From Sinimarinibacterium flocculans (GTDB lineage Bacteria > Pseudomonadota > Gammaproteobacteria > Nevskiales > Nevskiaceae), in contig NZ_QICN01000006.1 of the NCBI RefSeq assembly GCF_003201205.1, positions 124,001 to 188,000 on the forward strand: 64,000 nucleotides of DNA. The letters run 5' to 3'. A model generated the notes under the pieces. That model did not search any database. It was not told the origin of the DNA and saw nothing but the letters and a program-made list of their open reading frames with translations. The position numbers and the translations under genes are program-made. The first letter of the stretch is position 1; the number at the start of each line of letters is the position of its first letter. This document shows positions 9,034-16,044 of the stretch, piece after piece.

Positions 9034-9189
9034 GCCCCGATCTCCCCTTGACTGCGCACGCGCGACGGTCGTGTGCCGAATGGCCGCCAGTGTAGCTTGC
9101 GGCCCGCCGGCGTAGGTCAGCGCCGACACCGGCCCGGTGTGCGTGGCACGTCCGCAGCGCATCGCGCGGCGCCGCGCTAGCCTGTCGGC

Positions 9190-10425
9190 ATGGATTCCCT
9201 GATCGTCGCGTCCGCTCGCGCGCTCGCTGCCGGCGACGCCATCGGTGCGCTCAAGCGTGTGGCCTTGCGCGAGGACGCGCCGGCGCTGGCCCTGCGCGGC
9301 ATCGCGATGGCGCAGCTCGGGGAGCTGGGGCGGGCGCGGGAGCTGTTGCGGCGGGCCGGCCGCGGCTTCGGCGCCAGCGAGCAAAAGGCGCGGGCGCGCT
9401 GCGTCGTCGCCGAGGCCGAGGTCGCCCTGGCGATGCGTGATTTCGGCGCCGCGCCGCGGACGCTGCTCGCGGCCGCGGAACTGCTCGCCGCGCGCGGCGA
9501 CCGTGCGAATGCGCTGCAGGCGCGGCTGATCGCCGTGCGCCGCCTGGTGCTGCTGGGGCGCCTCGATGCGGCGGCCAGCGACCTGGAACGACTCGATCTG
9601 GACGGCGTGTCGCCGACCCTGGTCGCGGTGGCCGAGTTGCTGAGCGCCGAGCTGGCCTTGCGCGCGCTGCGGACCGAACACGCGCGCGCCGCACTGTTGC
9701 GGGCGGCGCAGGCCGCGGCACAGGCGCGGATTCCCGCGCTAGCGGCAGAGGTGGCGGAGGCGGCGCAGTCGCTCGAACGTCCCGCGGCGCGCCGGCTCAG
9801 CGCGCAGCGTGCGGAGCAGGCCCTGCGGCTGGACGAGGTCGAAGCGCTGCTGGCGTCCGGCGCGCTCGTCGTCGATGCCTGCCGGCGCGGCGTGCGGACC
9901 GGCGACGATTGGCGGCCACTGGCGCGACGCCCCGTGTTGTTCGTGCTGGCGCAAACCCTTGCCGAAGCCTGGCCGGACGATGTAGGCCGCGAAACGCTGA
10001 TCGAACGAACGTTCCGGCTGCGCGATGCGGACGAGACCCACCGCGCGCGGCTGCGCGTGGAGATGGGCCGCCTGCGCAAGGCGCTTGCCGGTGTGGCGCG
10101 CATCGACGCGACGCCGCGCGGCTTCGTGCTGCAACCGGAGACGGCGCGCGACGTGGTGGTGCTGGCGCCGCCGATCGCCGGCGAGCAGGCGTCGCTGCTG
10201 GCCCTGCTGTCCGACGGTGCGGCATGGTCGACGTCGGCCCTTGCGCTGGCGCTGGGGGCGAGCCAGCGCACGGTGCAGCGTGCGCTCGCGGAGCTCGAAG
10301 CCCAGGGGCGGGTGCGTTCCGTCGGCCGGACGCGGACGCAGCGATGGCTGGCCCCGTCGCTGGCGCCGAACCTCGCCGCATTCACGACGATCTTGTTACT
10401 CCCCGCTGCGCTGCCGTCTGGGTAG
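9190..10425 (+). CDS. winged-helix regulator with helical-repeat N-terminus
   Basis: 411 residues. The first ~210 are Ala/Leu/Arg-rich paired helices that read like TPR-type repeats (ALALRGIAMAQLGELGRARE, then similar units). Residues about 245-310 resemble an OmpR/SARP-type winged helix (ETLIERTFRLRDADETHRAR followed by a helix rich in Arg). Residues about 330-385 carry a second HTH, ALALALGASQRTVQRALAEL. There is no phosphoacceptor or kinase domain, so the input signal is unknown. It lies 47 bases before the propeller gene at 10473 on the same strand and probably controls or is co-expressed with it. Confidence 0.7.
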   Translation: MDSLIVASARALAAGDAIGALKRVALREDAPALALRGIAMAQLGELGRARELLRRAGRGFGASEQKARARCVVAEAEVALAMRDFGAAPRTLLAAAELLAARGDRANALQARLIAVRRLVLLGRLDAAASDLERLDLDGVSPTLVAVAELLSAELALRALRTEHARAALLRAAQAAAQARIPALAAEVAEAAQSLERPAARRLSAQRAEQALRLDEVEALLASGALVVDACRRGVRTGDDWRPLARRPVLFVLAQTLAEAWPDDVGRETLIERTFRLRDADETHRARLRVEMGRLRKALAGVARIDATPRGFVLQPETARDVVVLAPPIAGEQASLLALLSDGAAWSTSALALALGASQRTVQRALAELEAQGRVRSVGRTRTQRWLAPSLAPNLAAFTTILLLPAALPSG

Positions 10426-10472
10426 ATTGGCCTTGTCGCGTCGCGCTGCGGCGCATTGCAAGGAGACGGGCA

Positions 10473-11135
10473 GTGCAAAACAACACCACAACACCTGCGC
10501 AGGCCGCCGAGATCGTGCGCGAGTACGGACCCTTCCCGGGCGCCTCGGCCATCCACGGCGTGACGCATGACGGTCGTCATGTCTGGGCTGCGACCGGCGA
10601 GAAGCTGCTCGCCCTCGACGCGGCGTCCGGCGACGTCACGCGCACGATCGATCGTCCCTGCGACGCCGGTACGGCCTTCGACGGCAAGTATCTCTACCAG
10701 CTTGCCGAAGCCCGCATCGACAAGATCGATCCGGTGAGCGGCGAGGTCGTCGCGTCGATTCCGGCGCCGGGGCAGGGCACGGACTCCGGCATGGCCTGGG
10801 CCGAGGGCAGCCTGTGGGTCGGCCAGTGGCGCAATCGCAAGATCGTGCAGGTCGATCCCGAAACCGGCGCGGTGCTGCGCACCATCGAATCCAACCGTTT
10901 CGTCACCGGCGTGACCTGGGTCGACGGCGAACTGTGGCACGGCACCTGGGACGAGGACGAGAGCGAGATCCGTCACATCGATCCCGCCAGCGGCGCAGTG
11001 CTGGAGCGTCTGCAGATGCCCGCCGGCACTGGCGTCAGCGGCCTCGAATCCGACGGCGCCGAGCTGTTCTATTGCGGCGGTGGCGGCAGCGGCAAGGTGC
11101 GCGCGGTTCGGCGGCCGAAGGCGGCGAAGGCCTGA
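10473..11135 (+). CDS. soluble beta-propeller protein (glutamine-cyclotransferase/PQQ-repeat-like)
   Basis: 220 residues from a GTG start with AAGGAG 7 bases upstream. Repeated units such as HVWAATGEKLLALDAASGDV, LWVGQWRNRKIVQVDPETGA and ELWHGTWDEDESEIRHIDP give a propeller of about five blades, as in glutaminyl-peptide cyclotransferase and quinoprotein-like families. There is no signal peptide, so it is predicted cytosolic. Catalytic function is not assignable. It follows the winged-helix regulator in a probable two-gene unit. Confidence 0.7.
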   Translation: MQNNTTTPAQAAEIVREYGPFPGASAIHGVTHDGRHVWAATGEKLLALDAASGDVTRTIDRPCDAGTAFDGKYLYQLAEARIDKIDPVSGEVVASIPAPGQGTDSGMAWAEGSLWVGQWRNRKIVQVDPETGAVLRTIESNRFVTGVTWVDGELWHGTWDEDESEIRHIDPASGAVLERLQMPAGTGVSGLESDGAELFYCGGGGSGKVRAVRRPKAAKA

Positions 11136-11157
11136 GACGCGTCGTCGATGTGGCAAA

Positions 11158-11230
11158 TGTAGGAGCGCCTTCAGGCGCGACTCTTTTCTCTGGACGGAGC
11201 GCGACGGTTGCGCCTGAAGGCGCTCCTACA
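11158..11230. repeat. REP/BIME-like palindromic element
   Basis: A perfect 21-base inverted repeat (11158-11178 and 11210-11230) is separated by 31 bases. Each arm itself contains the palindrome GCGCCTTCAGGCGC and starts with TGTAGGAG. The TGTAGGAGCG head followed by a short palindrome is the form of intergenic REP-like repeats in xanthomonads and pseudomonads. It fills most of the gap between the propeller gene and the DUF899 gene. It could stop transcription or stabilise the upstream mRNA. Confidence 0.75.
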
Positions 11231-11252
11231 GGTTTCGTATTGAGGATCGACC

Positions 11253-12023
11253 ATGAATACGGTTGCTGAAGTCATGAATGAGCGGGTAAGTCATACCACT
11301 GTCTCGCGTACGCAATGGCTTGCCGAACGCGAGCGGCTGCTGGTCCGCGAAAAGGAAGTGCTGCGGCTGCAGGACGAACTGGCCCGCGAGCGCCGCGCGC
11401 TGCCGTGGGTGCGTGTCGACAAGCGCTACGTCTTCGACACGCCCGAGGGGCCGCAGAGTCTCGCCGAGCTGTTCGGCGGTCGCAGCCAGCTGCTGGTGCA
11501 GCACTTCATGTTCGGGCCCGGCTGGGAGCAGGGCTGCCCGAGCTGTTCGTACATGGCCGATCACAGCGACGGCATGACCGCGCATCTGGCGCAGCGCGAC
11601 ATCGCCTTCGTCGCGGTCTCGCGCGCACCGCTGGCCGAGATCGAGCGCTTCCGCCGGCGCATGGGCTGGCGCTTCCGCTGGGTGTCGTCGCACGGCAGCG
11701 ACTTCAATCGCGACTTCCACGTGTCGTTCTCGCCGGAGCAGCGCAGCGGCGGCGAGGTCTACTACAACTACGGCATGCGCGCGTTCCCCAAGGACGAGGC
11801 GCCGGGCGTGAGCGCGTTCGTTCGCGACGAGGCCGGCACGGTCCATCACACGTACTCGACCTACGGTCGCGGCGTCGAGGTGATGATGGGCAGCTACCGG
11901 ATGATGGATCTCACGGCAAAGGGCCGCGACGAGGACGCGCTGCCGTACACGATGGCCTGGGTGCGGCATCACGATCGCTACGAGGCGACCGGCAACGGTG
12001 CCTGCTGCGGCGGCAAGGCCTGA
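11253..12023 (+). CDS. DUF899 family thioredoxin-like protein
   Basis: 256 residues. The protein matches the DUF899 pattern: an N-terminal helical segment with a basic run, then a thioredoxin-like fold beginning LVQHFMFGPGWEQGCPSCSY, where CPSC takes the place of the redox-active CxxC. The end reads NGACCGGKA, with another cysteine pair. GAGG stands upstream of the ATG. The biochemical role of the family is not established; a thiol redox role is inferred from the CxxC. Confidence 0.8.
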   Translation: MNTVAEVMNERVSHTTVSRTQWLAERERLLVREKEVLRLQDELARERRALPWVRVDKRYVFDTPEGPQSLAELFGGRSQLLVQHFMFGPGWEQGCPSCSYMADHSDGMTAHLAQRDIAFVAVSRAPLAEIERFRRRMGWRFRWVSSHGSDFNRDFHVSFSPEQRSGGEVYYNYGMRAFPKDEAPGVSAFVRDEAGTVHHTYSTYGRGVEVMMGSYRMMDLTAKGRDEDALPYTMAWVRHHDRYEATGNGACCGGKA

Positions 12024-12055
12024 GTCGCGGCGCGGCCGGCCGGGGTGGCACCGAC

Positions 12056-12631
12056 GTGAGCAGCCTCTGGCCGTGGTTGGCCGTCGCAGGACTCGGTGCC
12101 CTGCACGGCCTGCATCCCGCCACTGGCTGGCTGCCCGCCGCGGCCTGGGGCTGGCGCGCCCGCGACCGCCGGCTGGCGTTGCAGGCGCTGGGCCCGATCG
12201 CACTGGGGCATGCCGCGTCGGTCGCAATCGTCGCCACGCTCGTCGTGTTCGGTCTGTCCGTGGACGACAGGGTCCTGCAGCTCATCGCCGGCGGCCTGCT
12301 GCTGGGCATCGTCGTCGCGCACCTGCGTGGCGGGGCATGCCGGCCGCTGCGCGTGCCAGCCGGGTCTGCGGGACTGGCCTTGTGGTCCTTCATCGCCGCC
12401 ACCTCCCATGGGGCGGGGTGGATGCTGGTGCCGGCGCTGATACCGCTATGCGGCGGCAGCGCCGCGCTGCGCGAGATCTCGGCCTCGGGGTCTGCGCTGC
12501 TGGTGCTCGCGGCCGTGGGCGTGCATCTGGCGGCGATGCTCGTCGTCACCGGCGTCGTGGCGCTCGGCGCCTGCCGGGCACTGAGCGGCCTGTCGCCGTG
12601 CTTCAGCCTGCCGCGTCGTACGCGGCCTTGA
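12056..12631 (+). CDS. polytopic membrane protein with repeated GLHPATGW / SHGAGWML motifs
   Basis: 191 residues from a GTG start 32 bases after the DUF899 stop. Five to six hydrophobic segments are visible. Two matching motifs, HGLHPATGW near residue 18 and ATSHGAGWMLVP near residue 120, plus GHAAS, place histidines at membrane borders, reminiscent of two-fold repeated transporters such as the HupE/UreH/NicO group. That resemblance is loose and I do not assign a substrate. The last 29 bases overlap the end of the convergent gene at 12603. Confidence 0.6.
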   Translation: MSSLWPWLAVAGLGALHGLHPATGWLPAAAWGWRARDRRLALQALGPIALGHAASVAIVATLVVFGLSVDDRVLQLIAGGLLLGIVVAHLRGGACRPLRVPAGSAGLALWSFIAATSHGAGWMLVPALIPLCGGSAALREISASGSALLVLAAVGVHLAAMLVVTGVVALGACRALSGLSPCFSLPRRTRP

Positions 12632-13184
12632 TCCAGCCGACGAGGGTCTTGTCGATCTCGGCCTCGCTGCCGAAGCGCACGGTGTAGTTGCACATCTTGC
12701 CCGGCGGCTGCGCCTTGAGCCGCGGATCGTCCGGCAGCGACTTGACGTTGAGGCCGAGTTCGAGCGCGTCCTTGGTCGCGGGGCCGAGCATCGCGAACTG
12801 CTTCCTGCGGCGCAGGCTGATGTAGGTCTTCTTCGGCGCCTGTTCGTGCGTGCCGAGCGCGTCGATCTTCGCCTGCAGCGTCTCGTGCAGCGGACGCAGA
12901 TGCGCCTTCGCGCCGGTGTAGATGGCGCTCAACGGATCGCCGTCGGCGGCGGGCGCGGGCGGTGCGCCGCCATCCAGGGACGGCAGCGGCTTGTCCAGAA
13001 AGTGCACGACCGTGTTGGCGTCGCCGTAGCCGAGCTTGAACTGCTCCATCAGCCAGCTGCGCCGCTCGCCGTGCTTGACGAGGCCGCTGCTGCGCACCGC
13101 GGCATGCAGCTGTTCGATGGTCTTGCCGGAGCGCGACTGGATGTTCCTGAGCTGCGTGATGACGGCGGTCTGCGGGTCGGCCAT
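12603..13184 (-). CDS. DUF4287 / DUF5655 domain protein
   Basis: 193 residues. Residues 5-60 match the DUF4287 pattern (a short helical domain ending in GYGDANTVVHFL). Residues 85-190 match DUF5655, a small alpha/beta domain with KKTYISLRRRKQFAML and the ending VGWIKAAYDAA. Proteins of this two-domain form commonly sit beside ArsR/SRPBCC genes. GAGGAG precedes the ATG. It is 22 bases downstream of the SRPBCC gene, so ArsR-SRPBCC-DUF4287 is probably one transcript. Function unknown. Confidence 0.75.
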   Translation of the reverse strand: MADPQTAVITQLRNIQSRSGKTIEQLHAAVRSSGLVKHGERRSWLMEQFKLGYGDANTVVHFLDKPLPSLDGGAPPAPAADGDPLSAIYTGAKAHLRPLHETLQAKIDALGTHEQAPKKTYISLRRRKQFAMLGPATKDALELGLNVKSLPDDPRLKAQPPGKMCNYTVRFGSEAEIDKTLVGWIKAAYDAAG

Positions 13185-13206
13185 GGTCGGTCTCCTCGGG
13201 GGCGGG

Positions 13207-13740
13207 TCATTGCCTGCGGTTCAGCGGCCAGTGCTCGCTGCGCGTGCGGGCCGGCAGCACGAATTCCAGGTGGTCGAACATCCAGTACATCAGCCGCGTG
13301 CCGAGGCTGGGCCGGCCGGTTTCGCAGATCGCCTTGAGGCTGGCGAGGATCGTCGTGCCGCCGCTGGTCATGCTCTTCGCGGTGCGCGTGCCGGTCGGCA
13401 TGCCGGTCACGCGCAGCGTGACCTCGACACCACTGCCGACCGGCCTGAGTTCGTAGCTGACGGTGCAGGGCGGATCGTCGTACTGGGTGAAGCGGTGCGT
13501 ATGCGCGTAGCGGTACGGCGGCTCGAAGGTGACGATGTCGCCGTCGACGATCACGTGCTTGCCGGTGCCGGTGCGCATCTGCATGCGTTCGCCGGTCTTG
13601 AGTCCGGTCGTGTGCAGCCAGGCATTGAAGACGGCGCCCTGCGCCTCGCCGGTCTTCGTCAGTTCGTGCCAGACGCGTTCGATGTCGGCCTCGATGAAGA
13701 TCTTGAAGACCGCATCCTCGGTCCCGGGTTGTTCAGCCAT
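13207..13740 (-). CDS. SRPBCC (AHSA1-like) ligand-binding protein
   Basis: 177 residues with the START/AHSA1-like pattern: an opening strand FKIFIEADIERVWHELT, central strands with GERMQMRTGTGKHVIVDG, and a closing amphipathic helix. The cavity of this fold binds small hydrophobic ligands, but no ligand can be read out. AAGGAG stands 8 bases before the ATG, which lies within the last codons of the ArsR gene (8-base overlap). ArsR-AHSA1 pairs are a recurrent bacterial arrangement; the regulator likely controls this partner. Confidence 0.8.
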   Translation of the reverse strand: MAEQPGTEDAVFKIFIEADIERVWHELTKTGEAQGAVFNAWLHTTGLKTGERMQMRTGTGKHVIVDGDIVTFEPPYRYAHTHRFTQYDDPPCTVSYELRPVGSGVEVTLRVTGMPTGTRTAKSMTSGGTTILASLKAICETGRPSLGTRLMYWMFDHLEFVLPARTRSEHWPLNRRQ

Positions 13741-14131
13741 GACGGCGCTCCTTTCGAGTCTTCGGCAACGTGTGGATCTCCGCGCCTTCTGCGCGGTACT
13801 TCAGGCGGGTGAGCTGCGCCGACCAGTAGGCGCTGAACTCGGTGGTCCAGCGCTCGTGGATCAGCTGCAGCGGCGTCGGGTCCAGCCACAGCCGCTTGTC
13901 GCGGCCGTCACGCTGCGTCACCAGCAGGCCGCCGCGTTCGAGCACGGCCAGATGCTTCATCACGGCAAAGCGCCCGATCTCGCCGTCGAACGCCGCGCAG
14001 ACATGGTTCACGTTGCAGCCGCCGTCGCGCTTGAGCAGGTCGAGGATGCGGCGCCGCACGGCCGAGGACAGCGCGAAGAAGGTCGCGTCGAGGCGGGCTT
14101 CGGTGTCTGCGGCGGCTGTCTCGGCGTTCAT
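13733..14131 (-). CDS. ArsR-family transcriptional repressor
   Basis: 132 residues if started at ATG 14131 (MNAETAAADTEAR); ATG 14140 (MAHMNAE) adds three. A winged HTH runs from SSAVRRRILDLL through the recognition region GRFAVMKHLAVLERGGLL to the wing DGRDKRLW. There is no cysteine metal-binding pair in the recognition helix, so it is of the non-metal ArsR type that accompanies SRPBCC genes. The coding start lies inside the inverted repeat at 14130-14153, which suggests autorepression and possibly a leaderless message. It overlaps the SRPBCC gene by 8 bases. Confidence 0.85.
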   Translation of the reverse strand: MNAETAAADTEARLDATFFALSSAVRRRILDLLKRDGGCNVNHVCAAFDGEIGRFAVMKHLAVLERGGLLVTQRDGRDKRLWLDPTPLQLIHERWTTEFSAYWSAQLTRLKYRAEGAEIHTLPKTRKERRHG

Positions 14132-14153
14132 ATGTGCCATTATGGTCACATAT
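14130..14153 (-). promoter_or_regulatory. candidate ArsR operator and -10 at the start codon
   Basis: ATATGTG-N10-CACATAT forms a perfect 7-base inverted repeat across the ArsR start. On the minus strand CATAAT lies in the centre with 7 bases to the ATG at 14131, so transcription would begin at or next to the start codon. A TTGCGC hexamer sits 19 bases upstream of CATAAT. The form resembles operators bound by ArsR regulators of AHSA1 operons. Confidence 0.55.
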
Positions 14154-14179
14154 TGACTGTCGGGCGCAAGCCCTACCGT

Positions 14180-14203
14180 TCCCTCTCCCGCTTGCGGGAG
14201 AGG
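14180..14203. repeat. perfect 11-bp-stem palindrome (REP-like hairpin)
   Basis: CCCTCTCCCGC-TT-GCGGGAGAGGG, an 11-base stem with a two-base loop, between the divergent ArsR and FAD oxidoreductase genes. The same CCCTCTCCC/GGGAGAGGG core recurs near 49113-49240. It is a common dispersed hairpin in related genomes. Confidence 0.75.
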
Positions 14204-14277
14204 GGAGTACCGCAAGACCGGAGTGTGCTCATGGGACAATGCGCCGTTAGCCAGAACGCCTTCCGCCTCCAGCCGCC

Positions 14278-15918
14278 ATGCTCCGCATCACCGAACTCAC
14301 GCTGCCGATCGAGCATGCGCAAGACGCGCTCGCGCCGGCCATCTGCCAGCGCCTGAAGATCGCGGCGGCCGATCTGCAGTCGTTCACGGTGTTCAAGCGC
14401 GCCTACGACGCGCGCCGCAAGGGCGCGGGCCTGAGCTTCGTCTACACGGTCGACTGCGAACTGCGCGACGAGGCTGCGGTGCTGCGGCGCTTTCGCGAGG
14501 ACCGGCACATCGGCCCGGCGCCGGACACGCGCTATCACCCGGTGGCAGCCGCGCCCGCCCATCTTCCGCGGCGGCCGCTGGTGATCGGCTTCGGTCCCTG
14601 CGGACTGTTCGCGGCGCTGATCCTCGCCCAGGCCGGTTTCCGGCCCATCGTGCTCGAACGCGGCAAGCCGGTGCGCCAGCGCACCAAGGACACCTGGGGG
14701 CTGTGGCGCAAGAACACGCTGAACCCGGAATCCAACGTGCAGTTCGGCGAGGGCGGTGCCGGGCTGTTCAGCGACGGCAAGCTCTACAGCCAGATCAAGG
14801 ACCCGAAGTTCTACGGCCGCAAGGTGCTGCACGAGTTCGTCGCCGCAGGCGCGCCGGAGGAGATCCTCTACGTCAGCAAGCCGCACATCGGCACGTTCCG
14901 GCTGACCGGCGTGGTCACGCGCATGCGCGAGCAGATCGAGGCGCTGGGCGGCGAGGTGCGCTTCGGCCAGCGGGTGTCGGACCTCGTCATCGAGGACGGC
15001 GCGCTGCGCGGTGTCGTGCTCGACGGCGGCGAGACGCTGGAGGCGGACCATGCCGTGCTCGCGCTCGGCCACAGCGCGCGCGACACCTTCCGCATGCTGC
15101 ACGCGCGCGGCGTGTACATCGAGGCCAAGCCGTTCTCGGTCGGTTTTCGCATCGAGCATCCGCAGTCGCTGATCGACCGTGCGCGGCTCGGTCGTTACGC
15201 CGGTCACCCGCTGCTCGGCGCGGCCGACTACAAGCTGGTGCATCACGCCGCCAACGGGCGCTCGGTCTACAGCTTCTGCATGTGCCCCGGCGGTACCGTC
15301 GTCGCGGCGACTTCGGAACCGCAGCGCGTCGTCACCAACGGCATGAGCCAGTACTCGCGCAACGAACGCAACGCCAATGCCGGCATTGTCGTCGGCATCT
15401 CGCCCGAGGACTTTCCGGGCGGTGTCGCCGCCGGCCCGCTGGCCGGCATCGCGCTGCAGGAAGAGCTCGAATCGCGCGCCTATGGGCTCGGCGGCGGCGA
15501 CTACCTCGCGCCGGGCCAACTCGTCGGCGACTTCATCAAGGGGCAGGCGTCCGTGGCGCTGGGCGAGGTGGAGCCGAGCTACAAGCCCGGCGTGCACCTG
15601 ACCGATCTGGCGAGCGCGCTGCCGGACTACGCGATCGCCGCAATCCGCGAGGCGCTGCCGGCCTTCGACCGGCAGATCCGCGGCTTCGCGCGGCCCGATG
15701 CGGTATTCACCGGCGTCGAGACGCGCACGTCCTCGCCGCTGCGCATCACCCGCGGCGAGGACGGTCAGAGCCTGAACACGCGCGGCCTGTATCCGGCCGG
15801 CGAGGGCGCGGGCTATGCGGGCGGCATTCTCTCCGCCGGCGTCGATGGCATCCGCGTCGCCGAGGCGCTGGCTGTGCAGATGCTCGCACGTCACGGTGCT
15901 GCAACCGGCGCTGCCTAG
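14278..15918 (+). CDS. NAD(P)/FAD-dependent dehydrogenase (COG2509-type)
   Basis: 546 residues, the usual size for this uncharacterised FAD-dehydrogenase family. Residues 1-85 form a small N-terminal domain; residues about 100-130 carry the dinucleotide motif VIGFGPCGLFAAL followed by an acidic residue in VLERGKPV. QFGEGGAGLFSDGKL and, near the end, YPAGEGAGYAGGI complete the FAD site. The fold is related to flavoproteins such as HI0933 and FixC. Substrate unknown. The ATG is 5 bases after AGCCGCC with no strong ribosome site. It is a single gene, followed after 126 bases by the PHP lipoprotein. Confidence 0.85.
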   Translation: MLRITELTLPIEHAQDALAPAICQRLKIAAADLQSFTVFKRAYDARRKGAGLSFVYTVDCELRDEAAVLRRFREDRHIGPAPDTRYHPVAAAPAHLPRRPLVIGFGPCGLFAALILAQAGFRPIVLERGKPVRQRTKDTWGLWRKNTLNPESNVQFGEGGAGLFSDGKLYSQIKDPKFYGRKVLHEFVAAGAPEEILYVSKPHIGTFRLTGVVTRMREQIEALGGEVRFGQRVSDLVIEDGALRGVVLDGGETLEADHAVLALGHSARDTFRMLHARGVYIEAKPFSVGFRIEHPQSLIDRARLGRYAGHPLLGAADYKLVHHAANGRSVYSFCMCPGGTVVAATSEPQRVVTNGMSQYSRNERNANAGIVVGISPEDFPGGVAAGPLAGIALQEELESRAYGLGGGDYLAPGQLVGDFIKGQASVALGEVEPSYKPGVHLTDLASALPDYAIAAIREALPAFDRQIRGFARPDAVFTGVETRTSSPLRITRGEDGQSLNTRGLYPAGEGAGYAGGILSAGVDGIRVAEALAVQMLARHGAATGAA

Positions 15919-16044
15919 GCTGCGCGCCTGCCGGGTTTCGGCCTTGGCGTGATTGCGCAGTACGGCGCTCCCCGGCTTTCGTAGCATCCCGCGGCGAAGG
16001 GACGTCGGCACCCGGCCGTGCGCCACGACAATGGGGAGAGCAGC

